A stretch of 64,000 bases of DNA from Myrica gale (GCA_963930655.1 OZ005615.1:9504001-9568000), one strand, 5' to 3'. Positions 1 through 11,491 are shown, counted from the first letter of the stretch. The notes: a model not told the origin generated them from the sequence alone. Translations and numbers: made by a program.

Positions 1-130
1 AACGCAACTGTTGGAAAACTTTTGTTAATTAGTGTGGCTGGAAAGGGGGACTCGACTTGTCAAAGGCGACTTGCTTAATGCCAGGTAATCTCTAGTCCTC
101 GAATTCACTTTTTTAATAATAATTTCTAGT

Positions 131-388
131 CTTCAGCAAACCCTCGCAGGATGCATAGAGCGGGCCGGGACAACTCTGCATTCTGGTGAGATTTCCATGG
201 TGAAGCTATGGCCGGAGCTTGCGGGCCGAGGAAGGTATTTCGACTTCCGGTCCAATTCAATTCTTGTGTCCATCGATTTCACCGAATAATCACCTCTCTG
301 TACGACGCTCTGCAAGAATGGGTTCAGAATTCGAACCGTTGAGCACATGCTTTACGCCTTGGAGGCCACCGGTGTTGATAATTGCAGG
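131..388 (+). pseudogene. LPXC: LpxC exon relic (UDP-3-O-acyl-N-acetylglucosamine deacetylase)
   Basis: One reading frame from 131 gives LQQTLAG, then TLHSG, VKLWPELAGRGRYFDFRS, SPLCTTLCKNGF, and IRTVEHMLYALEATGVDNCR. These line up in order with the N-terminal part of plant LpxC, the mitochondrial deacetylase of lipid A-like synthesis, including the TVEHLLSALEA block. A TTCTAG acceptor lies just before the exon. The frame carries an in-frame TAA at 287-289 where Arabidopsis LpxC has a glutamate codon, and it stops again soon after the conserved DNCR. No other LpxC exon was recognised downstream. I read it as a stranded exon of a dead copy. More exons may lie left of the window. Confidence 0.75.
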
Positions 389-1433
389 ATTGATAATTGA
401 ATGGTTTTAATAAGCTCAAATTTTAAACTTTCTTATCTGTTGATTATCATTTAGGTGGTAGATGCAGATTGCATATTATTACATTGCGAAGATAGTCTTG
501 TAATAACTTTTCATTGAGGGACTTGTTGGGTATCTGTGCCCTCTTATTTGAATTCGATGTTACATTAGAGCTCGAATTTATCCTTGAATTCAATACGTCT
601 TTGGTGAAATAATTTTGTGAAAGAAGTGGTATCACTCTTTGCAGTTTAGCATCCGGAGAATGGGTTGATGAGTTTGCTTGTTAAATCTGTTTTGCGTAGC
701 AAGTGTCTTTGTAGATTACACCATGCTCTTATGTTTTTTAAATCAGTTTAGACTTCCAAATGCATTCGGGTTACTCTATGATGCAACTTCTCTGCTTGTT
801 TAAAGCTAAGGAACATCAATAAAAATTTGAAGAACTTTGATGTTGGAGCTGTTCTTTGTTCTCTGCTTGTATCATAGGTTGATTCATCTTTGACGTGGTT
901 CATTACCTGAACTTTTAGGTTTCAGATGACCATAGTTTTCCTATTCAGGTCCTTCTCAAAGGCTCATTCACCATGGGCGATTCTTTAACATGCACTTGAT
1001 TGCATTTTTTTTTCACGCCAATGCCTTTTTTCTGGATCTTCGTTTGAATTAGAGATTCCTGGAAACTAATTTTTCACCATCGAATTGTGTTATATTTCCT
1101 TCAAAAGTTTCTTTGCACCGGTTGTACTTTCCTTGTGTTGTTAAATTATCTAACAAAGAAATGTTATACAGTTGGATATTGTCTTCTATTGTGAGACTCT
1201 AGAGCTTAAGCCTTCTCTATGAACATTGATAAGATTTGATTGAGTTGCATATTGTTTAATTCCATTTTCCATATCACCTGAGTATCTGATAATGCCACTT
1301 GTATCACTTTACAAATGAATATGGGACTGTGAACCTACTCAAAGGTCTTGGTTTTATTCTATCTGCTTTGTGGAATATGAGCTTTTAACAGGTTCCTAAT
1401 TAATGCAATTAGGTCCTTGCGTACTGCCATCAG
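389..1433. other. No gene recognised
   Basis: AT-rich sequence between the LpxC relic and the NAC-like exons. I looked here for the missing first part of the NAC gene (the [15 protein letters not shown] block) and did not find it in any frame. Confidence 0.6.
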
Positions 1434-2083
1434 TACAACATGATGGGATTGAAGAAAACGCTGGTTTTTCACAGTGGGCGAGCCCCAGATGGGGTAAGGA
1501 CCAATTGGGTCATGCATGAGTATAGGCTTGTCGATGAAGAGCTGGAGAAAGCTCGGCGTGGAGTCACGCAGGTGAGGCCGTGGCAAAATTGAGGTTAATG
1601 CTTTTTATATATTCGTACGTCTTTATTTAGTTGTTGATAAAAGTATATCGGATGGGGTGAAGACGAATTTGGAACACTTTGGTTAAGAGTATGACAAATA
1701 ACAACATCCCAGTAATTTGGGTTCTCGAAGAAGTGGAAATCTCAATTTAGAAGTTGAAAGTTATTTTTTCCTACGTTCCCTCAGCAAACAAAGCATTTTT
1801 GTTTTGTCTTGCTTTGCTAATTTCAATCATAACAAAATAGATACCGTTATTGCAATCAATGTCGTTATGGCCATCGCCGTCATTATTATTTTGACCCTAT
1901 ATGTTTTGGTTTCTTGTTTGGGTGGAGAAGGATGCATATGTGCTGTGTAGAGTATTTCATAAGAATAATATAGGGCCTCCGAATAGCCATCGGTATGCGC
2001 CTTTTATTGAGGAGGAATGGGATGATGGTGCACTAGCTTTGGTTCCGAGGAAAGAGGCCAGGGACAAAACTGTATCTGGCCAC

Positions 2084-2218
2084 GGTGCACATGCCGAAGA
2101 CTCTGACTACGATGCACATGCCGAAGATTCTGACTACGATGCACATGCTGAAGAGACTGACCATGATGCATGTGCTGAAGAGGCTGGCTGTGGTGTACTC
2201 GTTGAAGGGAATGGCCAT
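2084..2218 (+). repeat. 27-bp coding minisatellite in the NAC050/052-like gene
   Basis: Five in-frame 27-bp units lie at 2084, 2111, 2138, 2165 and 2192. The first three encode the nine-residue repeat AHAEDSDYD or AHAEETDHD; units four and five decay. The acidic repeat lies in the linker just after the NAC domain remnant. Confidence 0.85.
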
Positions 2219-3059
2219 TGTGCATATGTAAAGAACAATTTTGTTGAATGTGTCGAGAACCGTCAAGATTCATTTGTTGACGAAAATCATTTTGAGCAGG
2301 TTTGTGCTTCTTCTGAGTTTGTTTCTTTAGTTTATTTAGTGATTCCTTCGTTGAGCTGGTGAATTATATGCTGAATCATGCCATGTTATGATTGCAAAAA
2401 TATGAAGTGATAACAAGTAAAATGCAAAGTACAAACATGCAGGTGAAGTGCGCACCAAAATTTCAATTGCTTTTCATTAGACCGAAAAGATAAATGATTC
2501 GGTAGAAAATGTTCCCCTGTTATTAGGCTTATTAATTATTTATGAGGCTTCTTTCTATATTTCCATTGAGCAAAGAACTAAAGCATATTTTTCCTTTAAT
2601 CTATCATCCATGGTTTCATTGAATTATTCACACTTTCAATTTCTCCCCATTCTGGTCTTTTACTTGATTTAGCAAAATTGATGGGGACTCAATAAGTTTC
2701 TTTGCTTTTTTCTCCGGTTGCTATCCTCCTCATCTTGGAGATCTTGTTAGTGTGTTTTTTATAAGTATCTTGTTACAGTGTGTTGACGCACTATTCTTTA
2801 GAATGAAGGCAGGCTATAAAGATTGAGAAAGGAGTATCTTTGGGGTTAAAGTTCGAAGTGTCTCTGGAAATAGTCCGTCTTTTGGTGCTGCTGGGGAGAC
2901 CTGATGTTCTTGGGTCCGTCCTTGAGGAAAATGGAGTCGGTAAATTTGTTTACACCAGAAGGAAATCTTCTGATTTTGGGTAATGGCGTGTGGTATTGTA
3001 TGGCCTGTTTGTTAGGAATGCCACGTAGGTCTAATGATCATAATACATAGGTCTAATGG

Positions 3060-3600
3060 GGTAATGTTCTGTTCTAGACAGTTGGGGAAAACCCTTCAAT
3101 CCCTATCCGTGCTCCCACTTTTCTGCTGCTAGGTTTATGGGCTTGATAGGCATTGGAGATATTTTGTGTTTTTAAACATGTGGGTTGAGGTTGATGTTAT
3201 CATGGATTCAGTTGAAAGATGGTGGACTCTTTCACTTGCTTCTTCATTGTTATGTTGCCCATGAGTTACGAAGCCAAAGCTGGGGAGTGTGAAGACTAGT
3301 AGCATGGAGAGCTACTTCATTGTGCTTTCGTGGTGTATTTTGGTCAAAGCAAATAAGAAGGCTTTTTGGGAAGGCAGTGAAGGAGTAGTTGAACTTTCAT
3401 TGAAGTGTTGTTTATCTGGGTGTTGGTCTATACTTGTTTCCTCTCTTTGGACTCTTTCTTGGATTTTCTCGATGTCCTTAACTTAAGCATTGCATTTTTT
3501 GTTATTCTTATTTGTATTTTCTGGGTGATCCCATTTACAGACTGCCTCTGCACCTAAGGTTTTCTCCCCTTAGCCCTTCTTCAATTACTATCAAAAGAAG
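3060..3600 (+). mobile_element. LINE 3'-end relic (probable)
   Basis: The segment lies in the last intron of the NAC050/052-like gene. Broken frames give SYEAKAGE and later VYTCFLSLDSFLDFLDVLNL, the hydrophobic C-terminal tail typical of plant L1 ORF2. It ends in an A-rich stretch near 3590-3605. Many stops and frame changes suggest an old insertion. Borders are approximate and I saw no target duplication. Confidence 0.45.
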
Positions 3601-4933
3601 AAAGGTAAGAGAGCAATACCTTATGTCATGAACCTGAAACAAAACCTAGTATTTTACAGAGGCATTTTAGAATTTTGAAGTTGAACCAACTAGTTCTGTA
3701 TCACTAGGCTTGATTTTTTATGATCCGTTTTACCTTTTCTTTTGTTGTGATAGAGAGTTGAAATATGTTATCTCCACGTTAACTCATAGTTTCTTATGGT
3801 GTTTGAGACCCGAGTTTGATGATTTCTGTGCTACATATGGTCTATATGATCTAACGATCAAACAATCTGGTTGAAACTGCAGGATGTCTTGAAATTGTAT
3901 TCATGTTAAGTTACTTTTTTGAAATAATTTATCTACTTAATTTGACTATTCCACCATAGATTTTGGTTGAGCTCTACTGATAACAATGTATGCGTCTGTC
4001 TATCTACGGACACAGAGACATGTAGGCGTATATAACATTTGTTACCTTTAACCATGTGTATGGTGCTCCTGTACTTTGCAATCACTTTCCTTGTTTCAGG
4101 ACACACAGTCCATGAATGAGGCTCCTCATAGTGCTAGCGAAGACCCAAGGGGCTCTCTTCACGCTTTTGTCGACTGCAAGAGTGAGAGAATGGATGATTA
4201 TCACTCAGCATGCATGGCTAATCCGAGACCCTTCCCCTTGGTAGGATATAAAAGGCGTCATAACGAGTCGAACTCCATCCATTCACATGCTTCAGAGATT
4301 TCAACTAGGATGAGTCAGGATCATTGCTCATCCACAACAACAACTGCAGCAACAATATTGAGTACGACAAGCACCACCACCGTCCCCGCAGCAACTACAA
4401 GAAACTTCCTCTCGGCGCTGGTGGAATATTCTCTGTTAGAATCTATTGAACCGAAAGATTCAGTTTCAGTATCGCCCGCATTAGACTCTGCTAAACTCGA
4501 TCCAACTGTACCTCCTAGCTGCTTGAAGTTAATCGAAGATTTGCAAAACGAGATCCATAAAATCTCAGTTGAGAGGGAAACATATAAGTTCGAAATGATG
4601 AGTGCCCAAACCATGATTAACATTCTTCAGTGTCGCATCGATCATCTGAACAAAGCGAATGAGGATTTGAAGAGGAGCGTCCGAGACGTCAAGTGACTGG
4701 GCAGTCCGCTTTGTACTATCAGAGTTCGTTTTCTTGTATGAATCTGCAGCGCCCCCCGGCGGGCCTTGTCTGTCGAATCAGTTAATTTGAGATTCTATAT
4801 TCTTTTCTGGTGTAAGATGATCGAACACTGCAACACCCTGTTGTAACAATATATCAAAATGATCAATGTCGTATCGGATACGCTTTTGATCAGCCTTTCT
4901 TGTCGGAGGTAGATATAAATTAAGACTTTTTTT

Positions 4934-5241
4934 TAGGGAAATTGACATTTTAATCCTTAGATCAGTCTACCGTCTTTATGTTTAACGGCATATGAAGCGG
5001 TCGATTGGGTATATGTGTTGAAAGTGAGAGGTCGACAAAGTGAGCGGTCAACTTCTATATGAAGCGGTCGACAGATACAAATTTGCTGACGTGTCAGAGA
5101 GCTTCGTTAAGTATATGAACGGAAGACCGATGGAAGGACTATTTTGCTAAATAAAGAAAATTCAAAGACTAAAAATTTGAAAGTGAAAGACTAAAATAAA
5201 AAAGTGTAAAAAAATTAGGAATTAAAAAGTGAATTTCTAAA
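4934..5241. repeat. MITE-like inverted repeat element
   Basis: The left end (GAAATTGACATTTTAATCC) and the reverse complement of the right end (GAAATTCACTTTTTAATTCC) match with few differences. Inside, ATGAAGCGGTCGA occurs twice. The 'agtcctt/gactaaaa' style of the ends resembles the MULE-type MITEs elsewhere in the window, but I saw no clear target duplication. Confidence 0.4.
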
Positions 5242-5414
5242 AAAAAATTAGAAAAAAAAAAGTATCCTTCGGCCTAAGCCTCAAAGTCAACTATTAGATA
5301 TCATTCTTCGTGCGCACAAATTTTGATTCAATGGATGTTGATTTTAGTACTTAAATTTATATTAAAATGTTAAAAAGATATTTAAATTATTAAAATTGTC
5401 TCATTTGATTTTAA

Positions 5415-5593
5415 GGGCATGTTCGTTTAGGAAGAATCCTCAGAATTTTTTGAATCCTCAGGATTCTACAACCAAACATAAATTTTCACACCACATAAAT
5501 ATAACTACAACACGCATACCAATAAAGTTAACATCACATAAAAATTCTCAAAACACAAAAAATCCTCAGAATACACGTTAACCGAACACACTC
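5415..5593 (+). mobile_element. Harbinger/Tourist-type MITE, copy 1 (179 bp)
   Basis: Ends GGGCATGTTCG and, in reverse complement, GAGTGTGTTCGG form imperfect terminal inverted repeats. TAA flanks the element on both sides (5412-5414 and 5594-5596), the usual three-base target duplication of PIF/Harbinger elements. It matches the elements at 33383-33552 and, in reverse, 53313-53491, for example in ACTACAACACGCATACCAAT. It lies upstream of the NAC078-like gene. Confidence 0.8.
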
Positions 5594-6060
5594 TAAAACT
5601 ATTAAAATTTATTAGCATTTGTAATCTATTTCTTAGGATACGATACAGATGTCATGTAATCAATATTGTGCCATTTTTATCAATATTGATCCCTTATTTG
5701 TGTAGGACATAGATGTCATTTTCCCTCGTTATCTTTCTTGACAAATGTGATTACGTCATCCATTATAGAGGTTACCATTCTAGAAGAAGACTACAACGAC
5801 TGCGGCAACACCTGCGACGAAGACCATCAACTACCCATGTACAGACACTTGGCACCTCCTTCGGACGTCAGATCTCCTGAATGACATACAGCCACGTTTA
5901 CGCGGGTGAAAGTTTAAACCATCACCGCCTATTTAACTCTAACACTCCGACTCGCTTTCCTGGAAGCTATCGTTTGCTTACGGGGAACTATTTACATCCT
6001 TAAAAGTTTTACCGAACTTCTCCCGCAAGGAAGTCTTTTGCTCTGCTTCTCTCGCGCGAC

Positions 6061-6083
6061 GGCTCTCTCTCTCTCTCTCTCTC
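6061..6083 (+). repeat. CT microsatellite in the NAC078-like leader
   Basis: An uninterrupted CT run about 80 bases before the start codon. CT-rich leaders are common in plant genes; no function is claimed. Confidence 0.85.
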
Positions 6084-6158
6084 CCGCTTTTAGTTGACTG
6101 GAACCCTAACCCTAATCCATCCTTTTTCGATAGTTTAACTTGGATTAGTGCGATTCGA

Positions 6159-6362
6159 ATGCTATGGGCCATGATTCAGCAACCTCTCTCGCCCCCGGGT
6201 TCCGATTCCACCCCACAGACGAAGAACTCGTTCGCTATTACCTCAAGCGCAAGATCTCCGACAAGCCTTTTCGCTTCGACCCTATCTCTGTTGTCGACAT
6301 TTACAAATCCGAGCCCTGGGACCTTCCAAGTAATTCCAATCTTTCTCTGCCTGTACTTGTAA
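6159..6362 (+). promoter_or_regulatory. Overlapping upstream ATG/uORF at the NAC078-like start
   Basis: An ATG at 6159 lies five bases before the NAC start at 6164 in another frame. Read without splicing, its frame stays open to 6362. The NAC ATG has G at +4 while the upstream ATG has C there, so leaky scanning would favour the NAC frame. The intron starting at 6330 means the real uORF end depends on splicing. Confidence 0.5.
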
Positions 6363-9110
6363 ATTAAATAAGTTTTTTTTTTTGTTGATTTCGGAGGGGA
6401 TCTTGTTTAGGCAAGTCTAAGCTGAAGACCAGGGATTTGGAATGGTACTTCTTCAGTGCATTGGACAGAAAGTACGGGAATAGTTCGAGGACTAATCGAG
6501 CCACGGAGAAGGGTTACTGGAAGACCACTGGGAAGGACCGCCCTGTCCGACAAAACTCTCGCATCTTGGGGATGAAGAAGACCCTCGTTTATCACAGTGG
6601 CCGGGCCCCGCGTGGCGATCGTACCAATTGGGTCATGCACGAGTATCGCCTCGTTGACGAGGAATTGGAGAAAGCCGGAATTGCCATAGTAAGAGCGCAA
6701 TACAACTATGATCTGTTTTGGTTTTCTCTCACTTTTTTTATTAATTCATCTTCTGTTCTTGAGATCCTTGTTGACGTTGGGTACGGAAATTGACGCCATT
6801 TTGGGTGGGGGCAGGATGCATTTGTTTTGTGCAGGATTTTCCAGAAGAGTGGGACAGGGCCGAAGAATGGCGAGCGGTATGGGGCTCCCTTTATTGAGGA
6901 GGAATGGGAAGAAGATGATGAGGTGGCGGCTTTGGTGCCTGGTGAGGAGGCCGCAGTTGAAGAAGTGGTGGTCGGTGAGGGTGCTTACGTTGAGGCAACG
7001 GACCTTGATCAGGTTGGTGCTTTGTCCGGTTCTCTTAGGGGCAAGATCACAATTCACAGAGTTGCATGTCGTTGCTTCACAGTGTTTAGGGAAAGCTATC
7101 AGGACAATTTTTTTGTTACCCAATAGTTGAAGTGGGGGTTTAAATGTGTGGGAAGAATTCTGCAGGAGTAGTCATGTGGAACTTACTGTGACTAGGTTAG
7201 CTACATTCTGTAATATCCCCTAGTTTTGACTTAAAACTAAGCTTTATGGATGAACAACCCCTAGAAGAAAATTTTCAGGCCCGAAGCTTCTAGAGCAACT
7301 TTCTTTTCCTTGAGTTGAATGCAACATTGTGAAGTTAAATTTGGAAATTTTCTTTGACATGTGCATTGGTTTCTGTCCAAGTTGATGGAAATTTTGGACG
7401 AAATGATGATGCATCTACTTAGAATCAGTACACGATTTGCAAGATTGTAAAGGATCTATCTGTTTTTATGGAACTTATTTGAGTCGTTTTGGAATCTAAG
7501 GTATGACAGTACATTTGGTATTTTGGATTTATATTGTTCCAGTCATGATTTTCTCCCCTCTAAAAGTAGCTGACTTTTGGATTCAAGTTGACATATATGT
7601 TGCTTTCTAGTGCAAGAGATGATGGATGTGTCTTTAGAGGACATATATCAACCATCATATTTGTCTTTGGTCCTTGCAAATGTATTGAAGTTTTGAATCA
7701 TGGTTAATGCATCTCTTCCTGCCCGTCTTATCTAATTTTCCTTCTTGATTAATTTGGATACCTGAATTGAATGTTTAGAATCACTTTTCTTTTCCAGGAT
7801 TTCAAGAAAAGCTTTCCATCTGAAAACACCCCCCTTCCACTTTTCTTTTATGGGGATACAAGCAACAATATTGAGCATTATGATGATTTAGTTGAAGACC
7901 ATCAAAAGCCTGTCATAGCTACTGGTGAAACTTCTGAGCTTCGTCACGGCCAGGAGTTTGTTGATGCACCAGAGCAGTATGAGATGGAAACAAAACCAGT
8001 CAAAGAGGAATACTTTGTTGAATCAAGCGCTAATGTGAATCTCTCGGAATTCAATTACTCATTTGACGAACCATACTTGGATGCTACTGATGATCTTCAA
8101 TTGGGTGATGGATTATTCCTGGAATCTAATGACCTTTTAAACCCCGTCGAGTCAGATCCTGCAGGTTTTGACGTACTGGATGAATATCTAACATTCCTTA
8201 ATGAAGATGATGATAACTCTCAGTATATGGCTTTTGATCCCTCTGAAATTATGGGGATTGGAAACACGGTTTCAGAAGAAGTGCCCCTCACCCCGAAGGT
8301 AAATTGAAAAACACCGACCTGCAGTTTTGATTTGGGATTTTGTATCACAGCTTCTAATGAACTCATTACTCCATACAGCATGAGAATGGTGAAACTCACC
8401 ACCAAGTGTCCACGGGACAACTACATCTGCCAGAGGCACAGGGCAGCAATGATGCATCCTGTTCAAAGCAGAAGCTAGATCCCGCACTATATGAATCAGG
8501 TTTGATTTTTGTTACTTTGACCAACTACCACAGATCCTCCAGTAACCTACTTTTTGTTATTTCCACGTGTACAAATTTGTAAAGAGTGATAGGAGTTTAA
8601 AAGAGATGTATGATCCCTTGAGGCATCTGTACTCTCTGTTCATTTTTTGCCTCTACTTTTGTTCTTGAGCTTATTCTTATGTGCCTTATATATGATGCAG
8701 ATGTTAAGAATCCATTTGTCAAACATGCCAGTTACGTGTTGGGCAGCATCCCTGCTCCACCTGCATTGGCTTCAGAGTTTCCTGCGAAAGATGCAGCTCT
8801 TCAGTTACATTCTGCTGCACAGTCTTCCAGCTCCATTCATGTCACGGCTGGTATGATCAGAATAAGAAGTGTGACTTTTACTGGCAATGGGACAGACAGG
8901 TTGCTTGGCAAGAATAGCGATGTCAACCTCGTCCTACCGTTTGTGCTGCCCCAAGGTGGCATTAATCCTGCCACCTCAGTTCCGATGACTGGCTTACCTG
9001 CTGGCAAGAACCCATCAGTAGTTTCCCTAGGCTGGTTCTTCTTAATGTTCTTTTGGGTCCTAATTCTTTGTCTGAGCTTTAAAATGGTAAGCCGCGTCTG
9101 CATCAAGTAA
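6164..9110 (+). CDS. NAC078: Membrane-tethered NAC transcription factor (NAC078/NAC053 type)
   Basis: Six exons: 6164-6329, 6411-6688, 6815-7012, 7798-8298, 8379-8499 and 8701-9110, all with GT-AG borders, giving 557 residues. Arabidopsis NAC078 and NAC053 are of similar length. The NAC domain spans about residues 8-170: [20 protein letters not shown], then [35 protein letters not shown] and [17 protein letters not shown]. An acidic EEEWEEDDE block follows, then a long acidic activation region with [13 protein letters not shown] and [14 protein letters not shown]. Residues about 528-548 are a hydrophobic C-terminal membrane segment ([19 protein letters not shown]). Family knowledge: such NTL proteins sit in membranes and are released by cleavage; NAC053/NAC078 drive proteasome-subunit genes under proteotoxic stress. 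The start was chosen because it opens the conserved MG...SLAPGF context. A GTAAGC after ATG near 9085 could be a donor, but reading through gives a plausible tail. Confidence 0.93.
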
Positions 9111-9380
9111 TGCTTCAAAACTGAAAGGGGAACAATGTTTTTGACTGTGCATCTGAAGAATCGTTGGGATCTTTGGGGAGAAGGGTTGTGATAGAAGTCT
9201 TAACCATATGAACTGTTATTATTTTGCTATGTAGATATATTCAAGTTACAGAAGTCTTGGAATGAATTGTGAGAATATTCTGGAACATTCTATTATATTG
9301 TGGTAAGTGCTGAAATCGTAGACCAGATTTCCGCTATAGCATTTTTTTCATTTCTGACTGTATCAATACATCTGTTTTTC
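9111..9380 (+). other. 3' flank of the NAC078-like gene
   Basis: AT-rich sequence after the stop, probably 3' UTR and terminator. No separate feature seen. Confidence 0.5.
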
Positions 9381-10124
9381 CCCCTTTTTCTCTTTGAACT
9401 TTCATTCCCCAGACCTCGCGTTCCCCCACTTTTCTCCCTGGCTTCCCGGCAGTGGTCCCGCTGCCCCACCCTCCCTTCCCTCCTTCTCCGCCCCCTCTTT
9501 TTTCCTCTTCTTCTCTTCCCCCCCTCCTTCCCCTTTTTTGTTCGGAACCTTGACGGTAGATCCCGGTGCTTCAGTGCATCCTCGGTGGCCTCAGCCTTGC
9601 TCAATGTCGTCTATTCCTCCAGTCGAGCACAACGGTACCGGTCCGGCTCCCATCGGACGAAGCGTGACGTTTCACGCGCGCCACGCACCGTGCGTGGATC
9701 TCACGTGTCTGTCTCTGTGCTCTCTGTTCCGGGCAGCTTTCGACGATTTTGGCTGCCACGCGCCGCCTGGCTTGGTCCTGCTTCCCTTGGCGAGCCAATC
9801 GCCTCCTTGTTGCTGCCTTCAGGTGGTGCGTGGACACCACGCACCGGTGCTTCTCTTTGTGTTGGCAGTGGCTCAACCTCTCTGCTCGTTGCTGGCGATG
9901 GTGCTGGTTCCGTCTTTGTTTGGTGGTTGTGATAGTTTGTGTTTTGTGTTTGTGGTTTTTGTGTTAGTCTGTTTTGTGATAGTCTGTGGTTTGTGTTTTT
10001 GTGTTTGTCTGTGTTTTGTTTCGGCTCCTGCGTGGGCTTTTTCGATCCTTTGTGGATCTTTGTCTGCCCTTGTTTGAGCTTCTGTACCGGGTTGTGGTGC
10101 AATATCTGTTGGCAAGTTTAGGTC
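9381..10124. other. Unexplained CT-rich, GC-rich, then GT-rich tract
   Basis: A pyrimidine-rich stretch (about 9381-9545) passes into a GC-rich stretch (about 9546-9900) and then a GT-rich stretch (about 9910-10020). The GC-rich part includes GGTGCGTGGACACCACGCACC (9824-9844), a short palindrome, and a related CCACGCACCGTGCGTGG. Frames are open on both strands, as expected from composition. I recognise no protein. It may be part of a transposon. Confidence 0.35.
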
Positions 10125-10127
10125 CTG

Positions 10128-10310
10128 GTAGCGAGTTCGGTTAGAATACAGAGGATTTAAAATGCTGGTTTACGGGGGAACGACCACGATTGCAGTCACT
10201 CGAATCCAACGGTCCGGAGCTGCTGGTTTGTGAATTAATGAAATCCGGACCTGGGTCGTCGGCTGACCCGCGTGTTTTACCGTTTAATGCTGACGACCTG
10301 CATGTTTTTT
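10128..10310 (+). repeat. Left arm of a ~180-bp inverted repeat
   Basis: This arm matches the reverse complement of about 11810-11993, sharing GAGTTCGGTTA, TTTACGGGGGAA or TGTACGGGGGAA, ATCCAACGGTCCGGAGC, CGCGTGTTTTACCGTTT and GACGACCTGC or GACGATCCGC. The arms are diverged and lie about 1.5 kb apart. Confidence 0.7.
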
Positions 10311-11389
10311 ACGAATTCAATTTCCTTCTCTCCCCAGTGTTTATTGTTGTCTCGATATTTTTTTTAGCTGTCGTGAGTTGTCTTAATGTCAGCTTTGTTT
10401 TCTTGTTCAAAAGAAAATTGCAGAGCATGTGGGGACATTACCATTATCTGTAAAAGAGCTTATGTGGTGGTGAATGCCAATTCTGTGAGTTGTGGTGATC
10501 ATTTTGGAGCTGGGGCTTCCTCGTTTGACCATACCTGGTGGTGGTGGTGCTTGTGCTGACGACAGGAGAAACGAAAGTGCAACACTAGTGGTCAGAGTGG
10601 TTTTTGATTATGGTGGCATGCAGCAAAATGCTCCAAACAGTCCTCCCATTAGGCCATTACCAACAACTGCCCAGAGCTTGTTGTCTAGTTGTTGAATATT
10701 TGACTTGTCTGGAGCTCAATCGCCGACATTAGTTCTGGGTTTTAAACCTCAGTTTCTCGCCCAGAGGACTTCTTTTTAGAAACCCTTTTCCACGCCTGTT
10801 CTCTTCGATTTTAATCCTTCAGTTTCGCTTTTAGTATCTTTTTCATTTGCAAGAAGAATCGGGAAAAAAAGTTCGAAGTATAGGGGAATTAAGTTTGTGT
10901 CCAAAAATGGAACGCGAAGTCCTCGTATTCTCCATGGAACATTGTTCCCGACTTACAGCTCCACCTATCCTACAACCTGCCCTACGTGGGGTCCTTCCGT
11001 ACTCAGATCCAACCCACCAAAACATGAAAAATGGTCATCTGGAGCCGACAGATCAATCATCTCTTCTAAATAACCAGATGGAATCCTTAATAGCACTCAA
11101 ACATTTTTAAACATATATTATATTATATACAAAGACCTAAATACAATATAAACATTCCCTACAGTTGAAAGAAAACACGACGAAAGCAAAAATAACAGTA
11201 ATACGAGTAATCATGTAATTTGCGAAGCATGCAACTTGGTTTAACCTGTTCCCCGCCACTTGGTACAGAGAGTGGGACAGGTTCACAGGATGAAGGAAAA
11301 ACAAAGACTACTGGAATCGTAAGAGAGGAAAGATTGACGCTGTCCTAACCCTCATCGAGGGGACTATGAGGGCTCGTTTGGAAACGAGC
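10311..11389. other. Spacer between inverted-repeat arms, no gene recognised
   Basis: A short frame at 10492-10695 (+) ends RPLPTTAQSLLSSC and looks coding-like in composition, but I do not recognise it. No other feature supported. Confidence 0.4.
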
Positions 11390-11491
11390 TCAGGTTCTGG
11401 GATTGGAGGGCCGTAGATCGATCTCTTGAGTCCAAGCGGTGCGGTCCTGATGCAGGTACCAGTACGTCTGAGCCAGCGCGTCAGGGTCCAT
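11390..11491 (-). pseudogene. Short-chain dehydrogenase C-terminal exon relic
   Basis: On the minus strand the frame reads MDPDALAQTYWYLHQDRTAW then TQEIDLRPSNPRT and stops with TGA at 11392-11390. From memory this matches the last residues of a plant SDR-family oxidoreductase (pattern DPxALAxxYWxLH...DRTxWTQExDLRPS). No Rossmann-fold exon was found nearby. The fragment lies between the arms of an inverted repeat, so it may be a captured or stranded exon. Confidence 0.55.

Larger units (their letters stand above)
1434..4696 (+). pseudogene. 5'-truncated NAC050/NAC052-like gene, remaining exons open
   Basis: Three exons keep one frame: about 1434-1571, 1931-2299 and 4100-4696, joined by GT-AG introns in phase 0. 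The first reads [18 protein letters not shown] then [10 protein letters not shown] (NAC subdomain D). The second reads DAYVLCRVFHKNNIGPPNS then APFIEEEW (subdomain E). The last contains YKRRHNESN, DHCSSTTTT, and an ISVERETYKFEMMSAQTMIN coiled coil. These C-terminal marks fit NAC050/NAC052, the Arabidopsis pair known to bind the histone demethylase JMJ14. Subdomains A to C are missing: no exon 1, and exon 2 starts midway, with an in-frame TAG at 1410-1412. From the ATG at 1440 the exons would encode 365 residues. It lies upstream of the NAC078-like gene in the same orientation, so it is probably a tandem relative that lost its 5' end; a truncated protein is possible. Confidence 0.75.

Noticed and set aside
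9394-10102. Overlapping long ORFs on both strands (up to 227 codons)
   Set aside because: Low-complexity composition creates open frames on both strands; no domain, splice or start context supports a gene.
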